Positions 55,560-64,000 of a stretch of 64,000 nucleotides of DNA are shown here, one piece after another. How positions within the stretch are numbered: the stretch's first letter is position 1; every line of letters begins with the position of its first letter. The notes beneath the pieces are model-generated. The model had not been told where the DNA came from and searched no databases. It worked only from the letters and a program-made list of their open reading frames with translations. The DNA is from Phymorhynchus buccinoides (lineage: Eukaryota; Mollusca; Gastropoda; Neogastropoda; Raphitomidae). The position numbers and the translations under genes are program-made. The stretch lies in contig CM065686.1 in assembly GCA_017654935.2 (NCBI GenBank), positions 21,553,340-21,617,339 on the forward strand. Direction: 5' to 3'.

Positions 55560-55755
55560 AAGCTCCTAGCATAACATCATCGAGTCTAAAATCCTCCAAA
55601 GTCGGAGTGTGGCTGCTCACGTGGCGGGGTAATCAAAAATGGTCACACACGTAATGTTCTCATCCCTAGCTGGTGCATTTGTACCATAGTGTTCAAGTGC
55701 CTGTGGCTGTTGGGATGATCCCTGGAGTCTTTAAGCCAGTAGAACAACAACAACA
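55560..55755 (+). repeat. Interspersed repeat R3
   Basis: Contains CAAGCTCCTAGCATAACATC, GGAGTGTGGCTGCTC, CACACACGTAATG, GGTGCATTTGTACC, GTGTTCAAGTGCC, GGGATGATCCCTGGAGTC and an (CAA)n 3' tail at 55,743-55,758. Same family as 20,640-21,110. Mirror at 63,480-63,690. Confidence 0.65.
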
Positions 55756-56332
55756 AAACATATACAGTGGTTTACTGGTAAAATTAATTGGGCGTCTCCT
55801 ATAATAATAGATGCACTGAACATTTTTATCAGCTTACAACGCATGCATTCATGCACAAACACCTTGTCACCCACCCATCCCTTCCACACTGAGGCGCACA
55901 ACACACACACACACACACTGCATGCGCACCTGCACACACACACACACACGCATCCATGCACATGCATGTATTTTCACAACAGAAATACACACACACAATG
56001 CAGTTGTGCGTGCATACACATAGCCTATGCACACATGCACTCAGACTCATACACCCACACTGCAATCACCACACACATACCTATAAATGCGTTCTTATGT
56101 TCTTTGTTCAATTAATTAATTAACCTTGTTCGTGGAATGGAATGCAAAAAACGAAACCTCCCCCCCCCCCCCAGCTCCCCCCCCCCCAAAAGAAAAAAAA
56201 CCAATTAAATAAAAAAATGTGCAAGTCTTACATCATCCAAGTTAGAACTTTGATGATTTATAGTGATTGATTTTTTTTTCTTTGATTCCTTTTTATTCAC
56301 TTTGTCTTCTTCTCGTGAATACATTTGTACAG

Positions 56333-56406
56333 ATCATGCACAGATGTGATCTGCTGCTTAATCTTTCTGCTGTGCATCTTTGGCTCCGTGGCATGTGCAG
56401 TCATTG
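56333..56406 (+). CDS. SLC44 choline-transporter-like protein, exon with first membrane helix
   Basis: A 74-bp internal exon bounded by TTGTACAG| and |GTAAGC. With the first base completing an upstream codon it reads SCTDVICCLIFLLCI then FGSVACAVI. The SCTDVICC start followed by a hydrophobic stretch is the start of the first transmembrane helix of the SLC44/CTL family (plasma-membrane and mitochondrial choline-type transporters, usually about 650-700 residues with ten helices). Exon phases 1 in and 1 out fit the next exon. The 5' coding exons, normally a short cytoplasmic tail, are not seen upstream. Mirror copy at 62,842-62,916. Which SLC44 paralogue this is cannot be said. Confidence 0.85.
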
Positions 56407-56549
56407 GTAAGCCCATTGAATTGTTTCTTTTAGACAAACACTAAAGCTACTTTGATCTAAATTCCTGGGTGGAAAAGTCTCTTTTTTAAAAGACCAAATT
56501 GGTATCAATGTTTTTAGTACTGCTGCCTTTTGTGATTTTCATCACAGTA

Positions 56550-56735
56550 CAGTGGAACCAGTAATCCCCCTTACAAGAATTCCCATTATAAGACTCCCTC
56601 TCACATAAGACCTATTTCTCCGAGACACTGCCCTTCTTTGTGTAAGTATTCAACTTACCCCCCTTATAAGACCCCTCCCTTATTAGACCTCATTTTGGAT
56701 GATTTTTTGAAGGTCTTATAAGTGAGGTTCCACTG
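56550..56735. mobile_element. CAGTGGAACC-type MITE, TA flanks (SLC44 intron)
   Basis: 186 bases. Termini CAGTGGAACCAGTAATCCC and GTGAGGTTCCACTG with TA on both sides. Same interior words as the 50,698 copy. Located in the intron following the first SLC44 exon. Confidence 0.85.
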
Positions 56736-56767
56736 TATCTAATGTCTAATAATCACTCTCATTAGTA

Positions 56768-57110
56768 ACTCTTCTTCTTCAGCGTTCCCATGCCATATGG
56801 CCATAATGGGTAAGGTATAATGTGTCAGTTTTAGTTTTAACTATGTCTCCCCACTGCGTACAGCCGACACATTCCGATTTCGGGGGGAGTTCAACAGGAG
56901 AAAATAGGAAGATTGTTTTGAAACCAAAGGCTAGGAGAATGGACCGGTAAGGCAGAAAATATAGTTAGATGACAGTAAGCAAAAAGGAAAAAGTCCGAGT
57001 CAAAGAGAGTGAAAGATTAGGGTAAGTTACAAGCACAGAACTTTCCAGAAGGTGGGGGAACTATTTGTACGAAAGACCCCCCCCCCGGGTATCCCCACAG
57101 GGAATCATTA
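56768..57110 (-). mobile_element. SINE-like repeat, long-tail variant (SLC44 intron)
   Basis: Plus-strand order is CTTCTTCTTC reversed tail, CCATGCCATATGGCCATAATGG, GCGTACAGCCGACACATTCCG, GGAGAATGGACCGGTAAGGC, TTCCAGAAGGTGGGGG and GGTATCCCCACAGGG. The partner in the other arm (62,050-62,420) is barely recognisable. Confidence 0.78.
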
Positions 57111-57526
57111 GTAATAAGAGTATTTATATTGTCTGCACCACAATGAGGACCTCAATCATTAGAATGTACCCCACTAAAAGCACATGATTTTCAGGTGGTA
57201 CTTCTAAACTCAGAAACGGACCAAAACGGACATCGAAACAGACCGAAACGGACTCCAGCTGAGGCTTGATATAAGGAACTAGAGATACAAATGTTGTGTG
57301 CCCATGTCAGCACATGTCATGTGCATGCATAATTGTATACATGCGTGTGAGTGTGCGTGAGTGTGTGAGCGTGTGTGTGTAGTCAGCGGGCGTGGTAGAC
57401 CTCCGCGAATCGTGGAAAATCAGCAAAACAGTTTTAAACAAAATTATTAAAAAAATGCATTGAAATGGCATGAAAAAGTGAAACATTTCACTCTCATTTA
57501 TTGAATTTTATTGAATTTTCTCCAGC

Positions 57527-57589
57527 CCCTGTACTCCCGGCCATTTTCCTTGAAAACTACTTTGACCCCACTACCATGCCTGAGTCAGG
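57527..57589 (+). CDS. Possible in-phase cassette exon within SLC44 intron (weak)
   Basis: 63 bp bounded by TTTTCTCCAG| and |GTAAAA, open in the phase set by its neighbours (reads PVLPAIFLENYFDPTTMPES), and a multiple of three, so it could be included or skipped without changing frame. I know of no such segment at this point of SLC44 proteins, where the first helix normally leads directly into the GDPR loop. The partner sequence near 61,590-61,650 is too noisy to show conservation. Could be chance. Confidence 0.2.
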
Positions 57590-58068
57590 TAAAAAGCAAT
57601 AACAAAACTAGAGTGTGAAAACGTCTAGATTCACCAGCCGGCGTGGCAGCATGTTCGGCCTTCAGGGATTTTGACTCTTGTCCAATGACATTCCTTTTTT
57701 GAACTTGGCCTAGATATTCTCACTTCCTATCAGCATGCACAATTTGAGGGCCGTAGGTTTCTACAAATAAATTGAAGGTTGCTATCTTAAAATTTAACCT
57801 AGGTACATCTGCTTGAGTCCGTTTCTGTGTCCATTTCGGTGTTTAGAACTACCGGAAAATCAGCAAACTCTTGTAATAATAACATGACGTGCTAGCTAGT
57901 TATCTTGTTAAAATTAGAGAACGCTATTTATTTACAAGACAAGCTTGTTTGACTCAAAAGATGATCATATTTTGTCGTCGAAAGCTACTTTTGTTAATAC
58001 AACTACATGTATTTTTGTTTTGTTTTGTTTTGTTCTTGTAAATAAACCAGTGAGTGCGTGTTATTCAG

Positions 58069-58147
58069 GGTACGTGCGTGGGGATCCCAGACGTCTGCTG
58101 TATCCCACAGATTCTAAAGGCCACTTTTGTGGTAATGGAAACCACAA
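58069..58147 (+). CDS. SLC44 choline-transporter-like protein, extracellular loop exon
   Basis: 79-bp exon between TTATTCAG| and |GTAAGC. It reads YVRGDPRRLLYPTDSKG then HFCGNGNH, phase 1 in and 2 out. The GDPRxxLYPxxSxGxFCG pattern following helix 1 is the SLC44 signature for the large extracellular loop. No stop or frameshift in this copy, whereas the mirror copy at 61,012-61,086 has base losses that break the frame. (CT)n microsatellites begin 40 bases downstream. Confidence 0.9.
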
Positions 58148-58179
58148 GTAAGCTGTCTCTTCACTCCTGCTGCAGTTCT

Positions 58180-58335
58180 GTATGTCTGCTCTCTCTCTCT
58201 CTTTATCTACTCTCTCTCTCTCTCTCTCTTATATCTCTCTCTCTCCTTATGTGGTCGGTGGCCAGCTTCTTTTTATAGGAAGTAAATGCACCACAATCTC
58301 TCACTCCCACCTCTCTCTATCTCTCTATCTCTCTA

Positions 58336-58371
<36 letters not shown>

Positions 58372-58479
58372 TCTCTCATTCTTTGGTGGTGGCCATGCTT
58401 ACTTTTTAAGAAGTAAAATTGCACTCTCTCTCTTCTCTCTCTATTCTCTCTCTCTCTCTCTCTCTCTCCTCTCTCTCTC

Positions 58480-58510
<31 letters not shown>

Positions 58511-58515
58511 CTGTG
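58180..58515. repeat. (CT)n blocks in SLC44 intron, with duplicated spacer
   Basis: Three (CT)n blocks (about 58,188-58,245, 58,308-58,380 and 58,425-58,512), with GGTGGCCAGCTTCTTTTTATA and GGTGGCCATGCTTACTTTTTA, each followed by AGAAGTAAA or GAAGTAAA, as spacers. So a unit of about 120 bp is duplicated. The mirror copy is at 60,645-60,965. Confidence 0.85.
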
Positions 58516-59267
58516 TTGAAAGGTATGCAGGGCAAGACTGGGATACATCATAGAGGTGTGTGTGTGTGGTGGTGTTAACAAGGGCGGGGGAATGGGCTTG
58601 CATAGGCCCCCAGTGTGGTCCAGGGCAATACCCCTGCAGTGGGGTGGGTTCACACCCCCAGAAGCTGAAGCATTTTTTGAGAAAGAAAATATAGTGTGAA
58701 AACCACCTTTGAAAATTGTACCTAAGAACAATTAAACAGTAATAATGACTTCTTTCTCAATCTTTCCCCCCCCCCCCCCCCCCTCCCCTTCTCTCTCTCT
58801 TTTTCTTTTCCTTTTAATTTATTTTTATTTGGCGGAGGGGGAGGGGTGTTATGGAACCAGTAGCACCCCGCACCCACCACCCCTGGATTGGGCCCTGTGT
58901 TGTCTCACAGACCGTGGTATATCTATTTCAATGTGTCCGCAATTCCTTCCTTTTTTTATACCTTAAAACCAAATCAAAATAGTTTATAAATTGTCAAATA
59001 TTTATGGAAATTTGTGTTTCTCTACGAAGCGTGGTAGAATACCTGTGAATTAAGTAAGAATGTTTTGCGAATACAAATCATGTGTGTGTGTGTGTTGTCT
59101 TGTGCGTGTGTGCATGTCTACTTATGCGTATTTGCGTACATGCATGTGTGCGCTAAATGGCTTGTGTGTGTGTGTGTGTGCATGTTTAGTGTTTGTGTAT
59201 TCATGCACGTGTACATGCATGCGTGTGTATGTGTTGCATGCTTTTGTTACTGTGTGTGTGCTTACAG

Positions 59268-59356
59268 GAGATCGGCCACACCTCCTTTTATCTTTTGGAC
59301 CTACTGCAGTGCACTCATTATTCCGCCAGTCTTTCTCTCGGATGCCGACTCCACAG
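59268..59356 (+). CDS. SLC44 choline-transporter-like protein, CPTPQ exon (frameshifted)
   Basis: About 89 bp between TGCTTACAG| and |GTAGGT. Across frames it spells RPHLL, then DLLQCTHYSASLSLGC and TPQ. The block ending in CPTPQ follows the GDPR loop in SLC44 proteins and is preceded by a PYLFYFxxxxC-type segment. In this copy an extra one to three bases in TTTTATCTTTTGG and a lost C before GACTCCACAG shift the frame. The mirror copy (59,779-59,865) carries different errors at the same places, arguing for sequencing error rather than a pseudogene. Confidence 0.75.
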
Positions 59357-59389
59357 GTAGGTAGACCGATCTTATCGTTAAGTCTCCCC

Positions 59390-59530
59390 ATGCGGGATAA
59401 CGGGGGTCTTTCGTACAAGTATTTCCCCCCCTTATGGAAGTTCTGTGCTTTAACTTCCTCTAATCCATCACTCTCTCTGCCTTTTTTCCCTTTCTTACTG
59501 TCATCCCTACTTTCATACTTGTATTTAATA
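59390..59530 (+). mobile_element. SINE-like repeat, 5' part only, next to palindrome apex
   Basis: GCGGGATAACGGGGGTCTTTCG, TTATGGAAGTTCTGTGC, TAACTTCCTCTAATCC, CACTCTCTCTGCC and TTTCTTACTGTCATCC. It ends before the apex at 59,575, and its mirror lies at 59,625-59,757, so the repeat is cut by the fold. Confidence 0.7.
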
Positions 59531-59624
59531 TTTTTATTTTACACGGTGGAGACACGTTTTCCATGTGGCATTGTATCAATGCCATGGACAATAACAAAAA
59601 CTTATGACTTATTAAAAAATTATG

Positions 59625-59757
59625 AAAGATAGCGGATACAGTAGCAAAGGGAAAAGGCAGAGAGAGTGATGGGATAGAGGAGTTACAAGCACAGAATTCC
59701 ATAAGGTGGGGAAATACTTGTAGCCAAGACCCCCCGGTATCCCCGCATGGGGAGACT
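59625..59757 (-). mobile_element. SINE-like repeat, 5' part only (mirror)
   Basis: Mirror of 59,390-59,530: AGGCAGAGAGAGTGATGGG, GGAGTTACAAGCACAGAATTCC and CCCCCGGTATCCCCGCATGG. Confidence 0.68.
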
Positions 59758-59778
59758 TAGGATAAGATGGTCTACTAC

Positions 59779-59865
59779 CTGTGGAGTCCCGGGCATCCGA
59801 GAGAAAGACTGGCTGAATAATGAGTGCACTGCAGTAGGTCAAAGAAAAGAGGTGTTGCCTTATCT
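59779..59865 (-). CDS. SLC44 CPTPQ exon, mirror copy (frameshifted)
   Basis: Minus-strand counterpart of 59,268-59,356. It spells QHL, then DLLQCTHYSASLSLGC, then a GGG insertion before ACTCCACAG|GTAG. The acceptor reads TTACG instead of TTACAG, one base lost. Compared with the plus-strand copy, a clean exon can be inferred. Confidence 0.7.
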
Positions 59866-60644
59866 CGTAAGCACCCACACAGACAAAAGCATTCACACAT
59901 ACACCACGCTGCATGGTACACGTGCTGAATACACAAACTCTAACATGCACACACACAAACACACCAAGCGTTGCGCACACATGCATGTATCACATGACGC
60001 ATAAGTAGACAATGCACACACGCACAAACACACACACACACACACATGATTTGTTATTCGCAAAACCTTCCTTACTTTAATTCACAGGTATTATACACGC
60101 ATTCGTAGAAACACAAAATTCCATAAATCTTTGTACAATTTATCACACTATTTTGAATTTGGTTTTAAGTATAAAAAAGGTACGGAATTGCGGACGACAG
60201 CGCTTGGGAATAGAGATAACAACGAGGTCTGTGAGACACTGACTGACGCGTCCGCCCATCCAGGGGTGGGGGGGGCGGGGTACTACCTGGATTCCATAAC
60301 AAACCCCTCCCCCCTCCCGCCAAAAAAATATATTAAAAGAAATCAAGAGAGAGAGAGAGGAAGAGGGGGGGGGAGAAAAAAGTCTGTAGTGTTAGTAAGA
60401 GGAAGTCTTATTGAGAGTGGGTTTAATTGTTCTAGGTACAATTAAAGGGGTTTTTCACACTATATTTTCTTTCAAAAAAAGCTTCATCTTCTGGGGTGTT
60501 GAACCCTAGCCCCACTGCCAGGGGTATTGCCCTGGCCTCACACTGGGGGCCTATGCCAGCACCCATTCCCACCGCCCTTGTTTTAACACACACACACACA
60601 CACACTCTAATGGATCCCAGGTCGGCCCTGCAGACACTTTTCAA

Positions 60645-60652
60645 GCACAAAG

Positions 60653-60745
<93 letters not shown>

Positions 60746-60792
60746 CATTTACTTCTATAGCAAAAGAAGCTGGCCACCACCACAGAAGAGAT

Positions 60793-60863
<71 letters not shown>

Positions 60864-60907
60864 AGAGAGTGTGTGCTTTACTTCTATAAAAAGAAGCTGC
60901 CACCACC

Positions 60908-60965
<58 letters not shown>
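60645..60965. repeat. (GA)n blocks, mirror of 58,180-58,515
   Basis: Three nearly pure (GA)n blocks separated by TTTACTTCTATAGCAAAAGAAG and CTTTACTTCTATAAAAAGAAG with GCTG(G)CCACCACCA. The blocks are longer and purer than in the left arm, as expected if simple-repeat length was read differently. Confidence 0.88.
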
Positions 60966-60967
<2 letters not shown>

Positions 60968-61011
60968 CAGACATACAGACCACTGCAGCAGGAGTGAAGA
61001 GACAGCTTACT

Positions 61012-61086
61012 TGTGGTTTCCTTACCACCAAATGGCCTTTAGAATCTTTGGGATACAGCAGACGTCCTGGATCCCCCGCACGTACC
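61012..61086 (-). CDS. SLC44 GDPR-loop exon, mirror copy
   Basis: Minus-strand counterpart of 58,069-58,147 with correct acceptor (TATTCAG|) and donor (|GTAAGC). Reads GYVRG then shifts frame at GGGGGATCCAGG, and again later, so it is four bases shorter overall than the left copy. Confidence 0.78.
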
Positions 61087-61299
61087 CTGAATACACCACT
61101 CACTGGTTTATTATTCAAGAACAAAACAAAACAAAACAAAATACATGTAGTGTATTAACAAAAGTAGCTTTCGACGCAAATATGATCTCTTTTTGAGTCA
61201 ACAAGCTGGGCTTGTAAATAAATAGCTTTCTCTAATTTTACAAGATACTAGCTAGCAACGTCATGTTATATACAAGAGTTTGTTCTGATTTTCCGGTAG

Positions 61300-62690
61300 T
61301 TCTAAACAACGAAATGGACAACCGCACATTTCTAACCCATTCTCACCCCCTTTACCAGCTTCATCCTTCTTTCTCCTCTTCTCCCAGTATTCCCTTCCCT
61401 CCCCCCTCCGCCCCAGCCCCCGCATACATAACCTAAACCACAAACAACCAGCACTCCCGGACTACGGACCTTTCCTTTCTCTCACCAATCCTATTCACCC
61501 CCTCTCCACAAATAATCCCCGTGCCCCCCATTTATCCTCTTCAGATGTTCCCGCTCTTACCTGTCTCTCTTATGCCCCTCAATTCAAATTTTTCACCATG
61601 CTCATGGCCGGGGGTCCAGGGACACACCCAACCATCGTCGCTCTTACGACATGAGAGTGATTTTTACACCTTCTCAGTCAGGCATGAACACCGTCTAATC
61701 ACTCACCTCACTTCTTCAAATCCACACCTGACACTCCCCCACTCCCACTCTCCACGATTCCCCCCTACTCTACTATGCCCGCCGACGTCCCCATACTGCT
61801 TATCACTCCCCTACTCCCCCCGGGTCCCTTCACATGTATACAATTATGCATACACATAAGCTGTACTGACACGGTCTCCCCTCCCCCCCCCCACCCCTAG
61901 TTCCCTCCCCACCTAGCCCCAGCTGGACTTCACTAAGGTCTGTTTCGTCTGACCCAACTGTGTCGACGAACTCTCAGTTCCCCCCTCCCCCCTGAAAATC
62001 CTCTACCTCCCTTTCAATGGGGTACATTCTATCTCACTGACAACCTCATTGTGGTGCAGACAATATAAATACGCTTTTCACAAGTGATTCAACGAGTGGA
62101 TACCGGGGGGTCATATGTACTACTCTCCTCACCCCCCCTCGGCAACCTATCTGCTCTTGTGGACGAATTTCTCTTCCCTGTCCTATCTCTTCTGACTAGG
62201 CCTCCCCCCTTACGTCCCCCCAGAGTTATCTGCTATCTTTTCTGCCTTCACCGGTCAATTACCCTGCCCTCCCCCCCACGGTCCATCTCCCACATTCTCA
62301 GTGGTGTTACTCCCTGAACTCTCCAAATCGGATACTTCCCGGTTGTGCCCACTGGGGAGACAACTCCCCTCCCCCTCCCTGAACTCCTACGTACTTCCCC
62401 CACACTACTTACTCCCCCCCCCCATCCGACCTTTCGAAGAAGAACAAACCACCCTACTTCTCCTCTCCTCCGTCCCATATTCTTCTCCCCGCAACCACCC
62501 AGCATAAAACAGTACCCTTCTTCGTTCATCCAAAACACTGCTCTTATAATCCCATCCATCCCCCCCGCCCCACTCCCCTTTTCATACGTCTCACAGAATA
62601 TCACATCCCTCCAGAGAAGTACCCCCCATGATCAGCATATACTGATACTCCCCTCCCATGTAAGTCACTTCTCCCGGGTTCACTGCTTCT
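61300..62690. other. Degraded C-rich stretch, low-quality partner of 56,540-57,860
   Basis: The sequence abruptly becomes C/T-rich with many CCCC runs. Scattered words still match the left arm in reverse complement: ACCGGTAAGGCAGAAAATATAG (56,948) with its reverse near 62,230-62,260, CCCCGGTATCCAC near 62,097, ATGGCCGGG near 61,604, and GGTACTGCTGCCTTTTGTGATT (56,519) with 62,691-62,712. Between these anchors the sequence is not a plausible diverged copy but looks like systematic miscalling towards C on this strand. All open frames here are meaningless. Confidence 0.75.
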
Positions 62691-62841
62691 GACAATCACA
62701 AAAGGCAGCAGTACCTACACATACCATTGATACCAATTTTGTCTTTTAAAAAGAGAGACTTATTCCACCCAGAAAGTTTAGATCAAAGTAGCTTTTATGT
62801 TTGTCTCAACAAGAAACAATTCTATGGAGTGTAGACCTTAC

Positions 62842-62916
62842 CAATGACTGCACATGCCACGGATCCAAAGATGCACAGCAGAAAGATTCAGCAGCAGATC
62901 ACGCTCTGTGCATGAT
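62842..62916 (-). CDS. SLC44 first-helix exon, mirror copy
   Basis: Minus-strand counterpart of 56,333-56,406 with intact TGTACAG| acceptor and |GTAAGG donor. It has one extra base and a few substitutions (CAGAGCGTG instead of CAGATGTG, CTGAATC instead of CTTAATC), which disrupt the SCTDVICC start while leaving the rest of the helix readable in another frame. Confidence 0.8.
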
Positions 62917-63479
62917 CTGTACAAAAAAAATTCACGAGAAGAAGACAAAGTGAATAAAAGGAAATCAAAGAAAAAAAAATCAATCACTATCAATCATCTA
63001 AGTTCTAAACTTGTGATGATGAGAACCCTCTTGCACCATTTTATTTCATTGGTTTTCTTTTTTTTTGTTGGGGGTTTGGGGGGGGGGGGGGTGGTTTTCG
63101 TTTTTTGCATTCCACGAACAAGGTTAATTAATTAATTGAAACAAAGAACATAAGAACGCATTTATAGGTATGTGTGTGGTGATTGCAGTGTGGGTGTATG
63201 AGTCTGAGTGCATGTGTGCATAGGCTATGTGTATGCACGCACAACTGCATTGTGTGTGTGTATTTCTGTTGTGAAAATACATGCATGTGCATGGATGCGT
63301 GTGTGTGTGTGTGTGCAGGTGCGCATGCGTTGTGTGTGTGTGTGTGTGTGTGCGCCTCAGTGTGGAAGGGATGGGTGGGTGACAAGGTGTTTGTGCATGA
63401 ATGCATGCGTGTAAGCTGATAAAAATGTTCAGTGCATCTATTATTATAGGAGACGCCCAATTAATTTTACCAGTAAACC

Positions 63480-63690
63480 ACTGTATATGTTTTGTTGTTG
63501 TTGCTTCACTTGGCTTAAAGACTCTAGGGATCATCCCAACAACCACACTTGAACACTATGGTACAAATGCACCAGCCAGGGATGAGAAAAACATTACGTG
63601 TGTGACCGTTTTTGTATTACCTGCACACGTGGGCAGCCACACTCCGACTTTGGAGGATTTTGAACTGATTATGTTGTTATGCTAGGAGCT
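63480..63690 (-). repeat. Interspersed repeat R3, mirror copy
   Basis: Reverse complement of 55,560-55,755: (TTG)n start, GACTCTAGGGATCATCCC, ACACTATGGTACAAATGCACC, CATTACGTGTGTGACC, CCACACTCCGACTTTGG and TTATGCTAGGAGCTTGCC. Confidence 0.65.
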
Positions 63691-64000
63691 TGCCATACTA
63701 AAGACAATCCCCGCATAACTATAAAGAACATAAACCACATTTTGATGTAGCCTTGGTGTTCTAGCCTATCTTCAATTGGTCTGACACAGCCTTATGCCAA
63801 GGTGAAAACCACGATCAAAACTCGCTCATTATGCTCGTCAAAACACTGTCTCAGGGCCATGCATCTGGGCACGTGATTAAATCTTCAAAGAATACCGATA
63901 CAGTAAATCTGTGCTTACTCAAGAAAACCCATGATGTAAGAAGACAGGGACGAGTAGGGGCGTAATGTAAATTAGGGCGAAATAGCATCAAGCTGATGAA

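Larger units (their letters stand above)
55240..59574. repeat. Second palindrome, left arm
   Basis: Reverse complement of 59,576-64,000. The window end reads GCATCAAGCTGATGAA, matching TTCATCAGCTTGATGC at 55,251 onward. The apex is GGCATTG-TAT-CAATGCC at 59,567-59,583, so the spacer is three bases. The right arm is cut by the window end, so the full length is unknown. Confidence 0.93.
59576..64000. repeat. Second palindrome, right arm (truncated by window end)
   Basis: Reverse complement of 55,240-59,574. It includes mirrored SLC44 exons, R3 repeat (63,480-63,690) and (GA)n blocks. Quality falls sharply between about 61,300 and 62,690. Confidence 0.93.

Noticed and set aside
60432..61139. 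235-codon minus-strand frame that includes SLC44-like residues
   Set aside because: Only the GDPR-loop exon within it is genuine. The rest is intron, (GA)n and polypyrimidine sequence read through in one frame.
62084..62692. Proline/serine-rich open frames
   Set aside because: They fall in the corrupted C-rich stretch that pairs with intron sequence of the other arm.

Overview
This is animal nuclear DNA, and most likely molluscan (probably gastropod). The pointers are a multi-exon SLC44 (choline-transporter-like) gene with GT-AG introns, a Penelope-like element, several non-LTR retrotransposon fragments, many small inverted-repeat DNA transposons, TTAGGG-type repeats and very abundant (CT)n/(CA)n arrays. 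The species cannot be named from sequence alone. Nearly all long open frames are translations of simple repeats and are not genes. Two N runs of exactly 500 bases (5,410-5,909 and 38,501-39,000) are scaffold padding, so three contigs are joined here.

The dominant structure is inverted duplication. (1) 5,910-15,984 is repeated in reverse complement at 15,990-26,870 with almost no spacer. (2) 1-5,409 is repeated in reverse complement at 39,001-44,168. These two fit one giant palindrome laid out A-gap-B|B'-C-gap-A', whose left arm lacks the mirror of C (about 26,870-38,500). (3) 55,240-59,574 is repeated in reverse complement at 59,576-64,000, again with almost no spacer. Arm-to-arm differences are mostly small indels and simple-repeat length changes. 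One stretch (about 61,300-62,690) looks like a corrupted reading of its partner arm. Foldback or unsplit long reads left unpolished explain this better than biology, but real inverted duplication is not excluded.

Regions: 1-5,409 is outer arm A with MITEs, a pogo-like element and a truncated SINE-like repeat. 5,910-26,870 is the central palindrome, with mirrored pairs of MITEs, a GTGACCC-ended transposon carrying a short acidic ORF, minisatellites and SINE-like copies. 26,870-38,500 is unduplicated: a roughly 1-kb polypyrimidine tract, a TIR element, a decayed Penelope-like element with a hammerhead-like motif (and a second, opposite-strand motif nearby), and a 37-bp satellite running into the gap. 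39,001-44,168 is arm A'. 44,168-55,240 is a retroelement graveyard: three LINE reverse-transcriptase remnants, foldback elements with telomere-like cores, a tRNA-like sequence and an unidentified ORF. 55,240-64,000 holds three SLC44 exons, each present twice in opposite orientation.

The only host protein-coding gene I can support is the SLC44 fragment. Everything else identifiable is mobile or repetitive DNA.
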